DNA of 7,278 nucleotides, from NCBI GenBank assembly GCA_910586775.1, contig CAJUJN010000047.1, positions 3,996-11,273 on the forward strand. The letters run 5' to 3'. This DNA comes from an uncultured Acetatifactor sp. GTDB taxonomy: Bacteria; Bacillota; Clostridia; Lachnospirales; Lachnospiraceae. Shown here one piece after another: positions 1 to 6,080 of the stretch; the first letter of the stretch is position 1; each line of letters begins with the position of its first letter. Made by a program: the position numbers and the translations under genes. Under the pieces are notes generated by a model, which saw only the letters and a program-made list of their open reading frames with translations, was not told the DNA's origin and did no database searches.

Positions 1-22
1 ACTGCTCTGAAGATACAACATC

Positions 23-3000
23 TTATGGCAGCATTCTCTCCTGACTCACGTTTACGGTTCCTGCAAACGCACGCTCCTCTACCAGAACGCCCTCCGGAAT
101 GGTCAGCATTTCAAGGCTCCTGCAAAAAGCAAACGCTTCTTTCCCAATCCGCTTCAGCGTGGACGGCAAATGAACCCTCCGCAGACTGTGGCACCGGAAA
201 AATACCCTCTCAGGCAGTTCTTCCACGCCTTCCGGCAGCACAATCTCCCGCAGGGAAGTACAATTCTCAAAGGCTCCCCGGCCAATCTCCGTAAGACTCT
301 CCGCCAGCGCCACTTCCTCCAGGCTGCCGCATCCGGAGAACGCTCTGCTTCCGATGGTTCTCACGCTTTCGGCACCGCATACCCTTAGCAGCCACTTGCA
401 TCCGGAAAAGGAATTTCTGCCAATGGAAGTTACAGTCCGCGGCAGGATGATTTCGGTCAGAAGATTTCCGTCCTGAAAAACGCTGTCCCCGATAGCCGTG
501 ATTCCCTCCGCCACCAGAAGCCGGGAAATATTGCCGGTACACTCAATCAGCACATCATTTTCATCTGTTTTGAAACAATTCAGCCTGTCCCACACGGCCT
601 GTTCTGCCAACGTGGGCAGTTCCTTTTTCCTGTCGGAAATCCCCTCAAACACAACCGAAGTACCGTCTGCCAGCACCAGTTCTTTCAGGAAAATGCAATT
701 CCGGAAAGCATAGGCTTCCACCCTCACCCTGTCTGACAGAAAACGGATTTTCTCTATTCCCATTCCTCCTGCAAACGCCCACCCGCAGACTAGGCGGATA
801 TCTTCCGGGACGACCACTTCCCCCGCACAGCAGGAACCGTCCAAAAGCATATGGCCGACCACTACCATCGGTGATTTCGCTCGCTGCTTTTCCATCCAGG
901 CTGTCTTGTGGAAAGCCCTTGCCCCGATGTATTCCACCGTTTCCGGGATGCTGATTTGTTCCAACATCAGACAATCCAGGAAAACCTCCGCCTGGATTCG
1001 CCGGATTCCCACAGGGATTTTCAGAATGCGTCCCAGACCTCTGTATCCGCAGAGGATTTCCTCTTTTTCCACCTCGAAGCAGCTGAGCGCGCTGTGGAAA
1101 ATCAGGCGGACAGGCTCCGGCAGCTTCTCGGACAGGATATCCCTGTATTCCCGCAGTTCCCACAGCCGGCCGCGGCGCACCACCTGATTCAAAGCAGTAC
1201 AGCCGGAAAATGCATATTCGCCAGGCTCCAGACTGCCTTCCCTTCCCGTAAGGACAATGCGTTCCAAGCGGCCGCAGTCCTCGAATCCATGGGGGTTCAC
1301 CAGAGTATGGTCATTCAGGCCGATTTCTTTCAGCATGTCGCAGTCCTGAAATGCGTAGCTTCCGATTTCTATAGTCATTTGAAAATCAAAGTTTTCCAGT
1401 TGCCTGCAGCCGCTGAAACAGGAATCTCCCACTGCGGAAACCTGTCCACAGACACATTCCCTCAGGTTCTCACAGCCCTCAAAAAGCCTTTCTTCCAAGG
1501 CGGAAAGCCCGGTGATTTCTGCCCTCTCCAGGGACAGGCAGCGGGCGAAGGCGCTTGCGCCCAGACTGTGGGCGCAGAGGCGGATTTCCTGGATTCCGGT
1601 GCATTTTTCAAAGGCACGAGGGCCCACGGCACAGGAAGATGACGGAAACCGAACATGAGCCAGCCCACTGCAACCCCAGAACGCGCCTTCGCCGATGCTG
1701 CGGAGGGTTTCCGGCAGAACAAGCCCGGTGATTTGGCGGTTCGCGGAAAAGGCGTAGGGCGCAATGACAGTGATTCCTTCCGGCACATGCACCTCTCCCG
1801 GGCAGCGTCCGCCCGACACCAGAATACTTCCCACAATGCACAGGCCGGAGGTTCCGTCCCGGCTTTCTCTGTCCTTGCACGCTGCGCCATCTGCGGCTTC
1901 CCTGGTATTCTGACCTTCCATACTCTCCGCAGTTTCCATGGCATCTCGGCTTTCTATGCCGGCTGTACCCTCTCTGCCGTCACAGTCGCCCGTGCTATCT
2001 TCCCTTTTTCCGCCATCACACCTTTCCGCAGCATATGCGGTTTCCATGCCCTGCATCCCCTCAAACGCCAGTTCCCCCACCCATTCCAGGGAATCCGTGT
2101 CTTCCGGTTTCAGGGAAACACAGCCAAAGAAAGCTTCCTTTCCAACGGTTCGAATATCCTTCCATAGAATATGGGACAGCTTTCTACAGTTGTAAAAAGC
2201 GCGGTCTTTCACAATTTTCCAGGGAACGGCAGCGGCAAGAGAAGCATCTTGCAGCTCTGCGCTTTCCGGAGTGTCAGGGCACAGAGCAATGGTTTCCAAC
2301 CGGGTGCAGCCGGAAAATACTTCCGGTTCCGCTGTCGTCACAGCCTTTGGCCAGGTTATGCGGCAAAGCTTGGTACAGCCCTTCAAAGCAGCTTCTCCGA
2401 TCCATGTAACATGATTCGAAAAGCGTATTTCCGTCAGAAATGGGTTGCCATAAAAGGCCCCTCCCGCCACAATCCGGGTTTCCTCCGGCAGCGAAACAAT
2501 CCCCTTCAAATGACGCCCGTCCCAGAAGATTTCATTCTGCCCTTCTGCCTTATTTTCTGTTCGCTTTCCCGGTCCTATTTGATTCTCTGACCCATTCCAT
2601 TGTTTTTCTTCTATCCGGCTCTCCGGACCATTCCGTGTCCTATCTTCTTTCCGGCTCTCCGGCTGATTCCGTGTCTCATCTTCTATCCGGCTCTCCTGAC
2701 GATTTTTTTGCTGATTCTCCAGCCTATCTTCTATCTGGTTTTCCAGCTGCTTCTCCACCCAATCCTTCAGAAAAGGTGTCCCCTCCCAAACATTCCTCCC
2801 CACAGATTCCAGCGTATCCGGCAGCACCACCCGGTTCAAAGCGCCGCAGCCGTAAGCCAGCCTGTCCGGAATATGGCGGACTCCTTTTTCCAATACCACA
2901 CTGCGCAGACCAGGGCACTGGAAAAAAATATCCCTCCCATACCCCCTGCCGCATCCTTCCATCCGGACTCTTTTCACCCCGCTCTGGGCAAATGCCAGAT

Positions 3001-4456
3001 TGCCCACCGCTTCCGTCCCCGGCGGCAGCTGCACTTCTTTCAAAGCTTTACACCGATAGAACGCCATATCCCCCAGTGAGACCAGACTGTCCGGAAAGCG
3101 CACTTCCCCCAAAGCCGAACAGCCGTAAAAAGCCTGTTCCCCGATGACCCGGACGCCTTTCCCCAGGCCAAGTTCTTTCAGCCTGCGGCAACGTTTAAAT
3201 GCCTTCGCCCCCACCTCCGTAAGCCCCTCTGGCAACGGGGCGCGAAGCAGCTTTACACAATTTTCAAAAGCCCCTGTGCCGATATACCCCAGGCGGGCCG
3301 GAAAATTAACTGACTGCAAAACCAGACAGTCCCTGAAAGCCCCCGCCCCGATTGTCTCCACGGAATCCGGAAGAATCACCCTGTCAACTCCTTCATTTCC
3401 GGCAAAAGCCTCCTCTGCGATACGGACAACGCCTTCCGGTACCACGACTCTGGATTCATTCCCCAGATATTTCAGAAGCACGGAACCGCTGAGCCGGAAA
3501 TTCCCCAGAACCTGTTTTCGGACAGTCCTCACCAACACCGGAATATCCTCCCCGGAAAGACCAAAGATTCCCTCTATCCCGAAAGACGCGCCCTCCGGAG
3601 TCCTGACTTCCCTCAGGGCGCTGCAATTCTGAAACGCATCCTCATGAATCAGATTTTCGTCCCGCCGGAAGGCAACGGTCTCCAGGCTGATGCAGTTGCG
3701 GAACGCCCGGCTCTCAATCTCCTTCAGCGTAGAGGGAAATTGAACGGAAATAATTCCCCGCTTGTCAAAAAAGGCACTCTTCCCAATCTTTTCAATCCCC
3801 TCCGGAATCTCCACATGCTTCAGATTCGTCAGAAATTTTGCCAGACACCGCCCCTCCAGTTCCATCATCCGCAGGATATCTACCGCAATGGCGCGAACCA
3901 GGCCGGAAACCGCCATCTCCCCGGCCACCACCTCCACTGCGTTTGGAAACACATATTTCCGTCCGTCCGAAAAGGCGATTTCCGAAATCCTGCTGCAGCC
4001 AGTGAACACATCACAGAGACAGTCTTCCTGCAGCTTCGGGGAAATCTCCAGTTTTTTCAGCATTACATCGTTTACAAATACTTGTTTTCCCAAATACTGA
4101 ACACCGGGAATCCTCACCTCGGTAAGGCTGTCACAGTAGAGAAACGCGCAGTCTCCCAGCTCCGTTACGGACGGAGGAAGAGAAACTGACTCCAGGCTGT
4201 GGCAGCGGTGAAAGGCATACTCGCCCACATGGGTGACACCCGGCGGAACGGCAATTTCCTTTAGCCTGCGGCACCCCTTGAAAGCGCCGGACAGAATATG
4301 CACAAGGCCAAAAGGCAGAGTCACTTTACGCAAAGAGACACAGCCTTTGAAAGCATCTTCGCCAATGGTGTGGACTTCCTCCGGAACAATGACCTGCTCC
4401 TGCCTGCCCGTATATGATTTCAGGATACCCTTCTCTATCTGAAAGTCATTTTCCAT
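23..4456 (-). CDS. Giant BspA-type leucine-rich-repeat protein (LRR_5 family), 1477 aa
   Basis: About 44 units of the LRR_5/BspA type are visible. Each has a VxxIGxxAFxxC tip followed by xxLxxVxLPxx, for example IGEDAFKGC, LGDCAFLYC, IGAGAFRDC and IGRGAFENC. BspA-like repeats fold as a solenoid and generally bind proteins or surfaces; the ligand here cannot be read. A module-opening motif, roughly LxxYxGxxxxVxVPegVxxI, recurs near residues 4, 320, 643, 872, 1126, 1197 and 1295. Hydrophilic linkers at about 566-642 and 805-870 split the solenoid. The start is the ATG at 4456: GGAGAAAGGAG lies 11 bases upstream, and MENDFQIEKGILKSY looks like a normal first module. The frame stays open to a TTG at 4552, but those 32 residues do not resemble the family. 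There is no signal peptide, membrane helix, LPxTG motif or wall-binding repeat, so a cytoplasmic or non-classically exported protein is inferred. The family is certain; the function is unknown. Confidence 0.95.
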   Translation of the reverse strand: MENDFQIEKGILKSYTGRQEQVIVPEEVHTIGEDAFKGCVSLRKVTLPFGLVHILSGAFKGCRRLKEIAVPPGVTHVGEYAFHRCHSLESVSLPPSVTELGDCAFLYCDSLTEVRIPGVQYLGKQVFVNDVMLKKLEISPKLQEDCLCDVFTGCSRISEIAFSDGRKYVFPNAVEVVAGEMAVSGLVRAIAVDILRMMELEGRCLAKFLTNLKHVEIPEGIEKIGKSAFFDKRGIISVQFPSTLKEIESRAFRNCISLETVAFRRDENLIHEDAFQNCSALREVRTPEGASFGIEGIFGLSGEDIPVLVRTVRKQVLGNFRLSGSVLLKYLGNESRVVVPEGVVRIAEEAFAGNEGVDRVILPDSVETIGAGAFRDCLVLQSVNFPARLGYIGTGAFENCVKLLRAPLPEGLTEVGAKAFKRCRRLKELGLGKGVRVIGEQAFYGCSALGEVRFPDSLVSLGDMAFYRCKALKEVQLPPGTEAVGNLAFAQSGVKRVRMEGCGRGYGRDIFFQCPGLRSVVLEKGVRHIPDRLAYGCGALNRVVLPDTLESVGRNVWEGTPFLKDWVEKQLENQIEDRLENQQKNRQESRIEDETRNQPESRKEDRTRNGPESRIEEKQWNGSENQIGPGKRTENKAEGQNEIFWDGRHLKGIVSLPEETRIVAGGAFYGNPFLTEIRFSNHVTWIGEAALKGCTKLCRITWPKAVTTAEPEVFSGCTRLETIALCPDTPESAELQDASLAAAVPWKIVKDRAFYNCRKLSHILWKDIRTVGKEAFFGCVSLKPEDTDSLEWVGELAFEGMQGMETAYAAERCDGGKREDSTGDCDGREGTAGIESRDAMETAESMEGQNTREAADGAACKDRESRDGTSGLCIVGSILVSGGRCPGEVHVPEGITVIAPYAFSANRQITGLVLPETLRSIGEGAFWGCSGLAHVRFPSSSCAVGPRAFEKCTGIQEIRLCAHSLGASAFARCLSLERAEITGLSALEERLFEGCENLRECVCGQVSAVGDSCFSGCRQLENFDFQMTIEIGSYAFQDCDMLKEIGLNDHTLVNPHGFEDCGRLERIVLTGREGSLEPGEYAFSGCTALNQVVRRGRLWELREYRDILSEKLPEPVRLIFHSALSCFEVEKEEILCGYRGLGRILKIPVGIRRIQAEVFLDCLMLEQISIPETVEYIGARAFHKTAWMEKQRAKSPMVVVGHMLLDGSCCAGEVVVPEDIRLVCGWAFAGGMGIEKIRFLSDRVRVEAYAFRNCIFLKELVLADGTSVVFEGISDRKKELPTLAEQAVWDRLNCFKTDENDVLIECTGNISRLLVAEGITAIGDSVFQDGNLLTEIILPRTVTSIGRNSFSGCKWLLRVCGAESVRTIGSRAFSGCGSLEEVALAESLTEIGRGAFENCTSLREIVLPEGVEELPERVFFRCHSLRRVHLPSTLKRIGKEAFAFCRSLEMLTIPEGVLVEERAFAGTVNVSQERMLP
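2609..2716 (-). repeat. 36-bp tandem minisatellite inside the LRR gene
   Basis: Two adjacent 36-bp units (2609-2644 and 2645-2680) are near-identical. A third begins at 2681 and diverges after about 17 bases. A related fragment starts at 2729, and a decayed copy can be traced at about 2573-2608. Because 36 is a multiple of three, copies add or remove exactly 12 codons. The encoded units are ESRIEDETRNQP, ESRKEDRTRNGP and ESRIEEKQWNGS, with looser relatives ENQIEDRLENQQ before and ENQIGPGKRTEN after. The result is a charged, Q/N/E/R-rich linker (about residues 566-642) with no LRR character, possibly partly helical. Variation in copy number among strains is likely but is inference. Confidence 0.85.
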
Positions 4457-4467
4457 AAAAAGCAAAA

Positions 4468-4478
4468 CTCCTTTCTCC
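4468..4478 (-). promoter_or_regulatory. Ribosome binding site of the LRR gene (decides the start)
   Basis: On the minus strand the sequence GGAGAAAGGAG ends 11 bases before the ATG at 4456. It is a strong Shine-Dalgarno match, slightly far from the start codon. It supports the ATG at 4456 over the in-frame ATG at 4480 and the TTG at 4552. Confidence 0.7.
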
Positions 4479-4495
4479 ATTCTTTCCGTGATGTT

Positions 4496-4597
4496 GGAGC
4501 CAAAAGGGTATCGGCGGAAATCTTCTATACCCCCTGACAATCCGTCCCGCAATCATGGCAAAGCGTCGGGCCGCCTTTGAGATACTGCTTTGGCTCC
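4496..4597 (-). other. Long-range inverted repeat in the dus-LRR gap, enclosing a small hairpin
   Basis: GGAGCCAAAAG (4496-4506) and CTTTGGCTCC (4588-4597) are complementary over 10 bp with one bulged base, and 81 bases lie between them. Inside, GGGTAT (4506-4511) pairs with ATACCC (4527-4532) around a 15-base loop. On the minus strand this inner hairpin is followed directly by TTTT. A short stem with four T residues is at best a weak terminator. The outer arm covers the T-tract and the first base of the inner stem, so the two structures compete partly. An attenuator-like role is possible but speculative. Confidence 0.3.
4524..4552 (-). promoter_or_regulatory. Weak candidate promoter upstream of the LRR gene
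   Basis: On the minus strand TTGCGG (4552-4547) and TATAGA (4529-4524) are 17 bases apart. They match the sigma-A consensus at 3 of 6 and 4 of 6 positions. The position suits a promoter with a leader of about 60 bases before the ATG at 4456. Such matches are common by chance, and the gene may instead be read from the dus promoter. Confidence 0.2.
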
Positions 4598-4619
4598 GCA
4601 TCAGAAACCCTCCGCGCCG

Positions 4620-5585
4620 TCACGGAACCTCTCTGGAAACTTCATCGGAAAATATCCGCACCACAATGTCCCTGAGTTCTTCCAGGCTTCCGCACCGATA
4701 CATCTGCTCCTTATACCGCTTCGTCCCCTTCCGCTTTTTCATCCCATAGGAAGCCAGCTTCTGGATATACCGGATGGTAAAAGTCTCGTCATAACAGGCA
4801 GCCGTCAGCTCCGTCTGCTCCAGTAGAATCTGCAGAACGCTCTTCTCTATGGGCCTGTGGGTAAGCTCGCTGAAAATAAAGGGATTTTCCAGCGCATAAC
4901 GGGCAATCATCACCCCGTCGGCTCCGGTCCGCTCCATCATCCTCCCGGCGTCCTCTGCCGAGAAAATCCCCCCGTTGGCAATCACGGGAATCGAAACCGC
5001 CGCTTTCGCCTGGGCAATTTCCTCATAGCAGCAGTCCCCGTCATACATCATGCTGCGGCTGCGTCCATGGACGGTAATCATATCCGCCCCCGCGTCCTCG
5101 CACACACGAGCAAACTCCGCCGCGAACATGTCCTCCTTCCGGATTCCCGTGCGGCATTTTACCGTGACGATCTTCCCGCTTTTCCTGCATCCCCGGATGA
5201 TGGCTGCCGCTCTTTTGGGGTCTGTCATCAGGGCGCTGCCTTCGCCGCTTTTGAACACATTGGGCACGGGACAGCCCATATTGATGTCAATGATATCAAA
5301 ATCCTTCAATCCCTCCGAGCATGCCATCTGTGTCATCACGGCCGGGTCTCCGCCCAGCAGCTGCACGGCCCTCACAGGCTCTTCCCGGGTGGTATAGAGA
5401 AGACGCCGGGTGGCCCTGTCCGAATATTTCAAAGCATTGGCGCTGGACATCTCCGTAAAGCACAGGCCCGCCCCCAGTTCATAGGCAAGCATCCGGAACG
5501 GGTAACAGGTGTATCCGGCCAAAGGCGCCATCAGAACATTGGAAGGCAGCAACAGACCGCCCACCCGCAATCTTTTCATTTCCAT
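4620..5585 (-). CDS. tRNA-dihydrouridine synthase family protein (DusB-like), 321 aa
   Basis: This is an FMN-dependent, NADPH-using cytoplasmic enzyme. Its family reduces uridines, mostly in the tRNA D-loop, to dihydrouridine. The TIM-barrel motifs appear in order. An FMN-binding N-terminal loop MAPLAGYTCYPFR is at residues 19-31. Next is DINMGCPVPNVFKSGEGSAL (100-119), whose Cys105 is the expected catalytic acid. TVKCRTG is at 141-147, ITVHGR at 170-175, the phosphate-binding IANGGI at 202-207 and GADGVMIARYALENP at 221-235. About 320 residues is normal for bacterial Dus proteins, and a helical C-terminal domain follows the barrel. Compared with typical DusB, the usual MIGRGALGNPW reads MIARYALENPF, and the FSGxADW-like segment reads YDGDCCYEE. 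It is therefore a diverged subfamily, and the target uridine cannot be assigned. The ATG at 5585 has only a weak GGAAAG 12 bases upstream; the ATG at 5579 is an alternative. The LRR gene lies 163 bases downstream. Confidence 0.95.
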   Translation of the reverse strand: MEMKRLRVGGLLLPSNVLMAPLAGYTCYPFRMLAYELGAGLCFTEMSSANALKYSDRATRRLLYTTREEPVRAVQLLGGDPAVMTQMACSEGLKDFDIIDINMGCPVPNVFKSGEGSALMTDPKRAAAIIRGCRKSGKIVTVKCRTGIRKEDMFAAEFARVCEDAGADMITVHGRSRSMMYDGDCCYEEIAQAKAAVSIPVIANGGIFSAEDAGRMMERTGADGVMIARYALENPFIFSELTHRPIEKSVLQILLEQTELTAACYDETFTIRYIQKLASYGMKKRKGTKRYKEQMYRCGSLEELRDIVVRIFSDEVSREVP

Positions 5586-5623
5586 ACAGGCGACACACTT
5601 TCCAACTGACTTTTTTGTTTTCC

Positions 5624-5652
5624 ATTATACTACTTCCGCTCCTCTTTTGCCA
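5624..5652 (-). promoter_or_regulatory. Probable promoter of the dus gene
   Basis: The minus strand carries a perfect TATAAT (5629-5624). A TGGCAA (5652-5647) 17 bases upstream is a poor -35 match (3 of 6). Transcription would begin near 5617 and give a leader of about 30 bases before the ATG at 5585. The -10 box overlaps the TAA stop of the doubtful 68-codon ORF at 5625-5831, which is one reason to doubt that ORF. The long stretch without a confident gene upstream also favours a promoter here. Confidence 0.45.
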
Positions 5653-5831
5653 CGATAATTTAGGACAACAATCTTTCGCAGCAGATAACTGATTCTATAC
5701 AAAACGCAGCCGATACCACTGTCCCGATTCATGAAACCAGCTGCTCTGTCCGGGTACCGGCATTTCGCTATGGGTATGACTTCCCTGTTTTCCTCCCATG
5801 AGGTTTCAGCAAGTGAAATAACTACTCCCAT
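5625..5831 (-). CDS. Doubtful short ORF, 68 aa, no recognised family
   Basis: An ATG at 5831 opens a 68-codon frame ending in TAA, which overlaps the -10 box of the dus promoter. The product has no signal peptide, membrane helix or known motif. It is basic toward the C-terminus (RKIVVLNYRGKRG). No good ribosome binding site precedes the ATG; GGGA lies too far upstream. The ORF adjoins the palindrome-rich segment at 5849-6080, so it may be part of a decayed or repetitive element rather than a gene. It is listed because it is the only frame of this size on the coding strand between 5586 and 5849. Apart from the promoter box I see nothing else in this stretch. Confidence 0.18.
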   Translation of the reverse strand: MGVVISLAETSWEENREVIPIAKCRYPDRAAGFMNRDSGIGCVLYRISYLLRKIVVLNYRGKRGAEVV

Positions 5832-5964
5832 TATCTCGTATATTCCCGGGAAATGGAATAGCTTTTATAAAATTTTAAATTTCATTTCCTCCATTTCCAT
5901 TGTTCATCACACGTCGTCAAAGAAATGACCATGGAAGTCGCAGGCTTTAATCTTCCCTGAAACT

Positions 5965-5997
5965 TGCACTCGTTGGAGATGTACACCTCCAAGTGCA
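5965..5997. other. Bulged hairpin, 11 bp
   Basis: TGCAC (5965-5969) pairs with GTGCA (5993-5997), and TTGGAG (5973-5978) pairs with CTCCAA (5987-5992). The loop has 8 bases, and a 3-base bulge TCG lies on the left arm only. No T-run follows on either strand, so it is not a standard Rho-independent terminator. The one-sided bulge resembles the architecture of the stem at 6028-6080. Confidence 0.55.
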
Positions 5998-6027
5998 CGG
6001 CAGAAATCCCGCCGCCCTTTGACGGGG

Positions 6028-6080
6028 ACAACGGGAGCATATTTCAGCAACGAAATCCGTGCCCGCAAATATGCTGTTGT
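6028..6080. other. Bulged 14-bp inverted repeat abutting the stop codon of the partial gene
   Basis: ACAAC (6028-6032) and AGCATATTT (6036-6044) pair with AAATATGCT (6067-6075) and GTTGT (6076-6080). A GGG bulge (6033-6035) sits on one side and the loop has 22 bases. Within it, ATTTC (6041-6045) can instead pair with GAAAT (6052-6056) around a 6-base loop. Because ATTT is shared by both pairings, they are alternatives. The right arm ends in the last base of the TGA of the gene at 6080-7278, so the structure could protect or shape that transcript's 3' end. No T-tract is seen. Confidence 0.5.

Larger units (their letters stand above)
5849..6080. repeat. Palindrome-rich intergenic element (possible structured RNA or decayed mobile repeat)
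   Basis: Several inverted repeats are packed into about 230 bases. They are GGAAATGGA (5849-5857) with TCCATTTCC (5890-5898), and TCATTTC (5882-5888) with GAAATGA (5922-5928). The bulged hairpin at 5965-5997, TCCCG (6007-6011) with CGGGA (6032-6036), and the bulged stem at 6028-6080 complete the set. Some stems share bases and cannot form together. No canonical terminator with a T-tract is present on the minus strand. Base composition changes sharply near 5880, from an AT-rich run to GC-rich sequence. A 52-codon minus-strand frame (5882-6040) also fits inside but has no recognised domain. A REP-like or miniature element, a cis-acting RNA and a gene remnant are all possible. Confidence 0.4.

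Noticed and set aside
908..1642. Plus-strand 244-codon frame, and other long plus-strand frames at 1655-2167, 2440-3147, 3144-3632 and 3644-4189
   Set aside because: They lie opposite the LRR gene, whose repeated codon pattern keeps antisense frames open. Their products lack domains and none has a convincing ribosome binding site.
2609..2760. CRISPR array
   Set aside because: The 36-bp units are adjacent with no unique spacers between them, and they are in frame within the LRR gene. It is a coding minisatellite.
4857..5609. Plus-strand 250-codon frame opposite the dus gene
   Set aside because: The minus-strand frame encodes an unmistakable Dus enzyme with catalytic Cys105. The antisense product is low-information and rich in H, P and R.
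5780..5940. Direct duplication between the 68-codon ORF and the palindromic element (both encode a VISL motif)
   Set aside because: Similarity at the DNA level is limited to a few short matches and needs gaps, so it is not distinguishable from chance by eye.
5965..5997. Rho-independent terminator for the gene at 6080-7278
   Set aside because: The stem is good, but no T-tract follows on the minus strand, and another long stem lies between it and the stop codon. It is recorded as a hairpin only.
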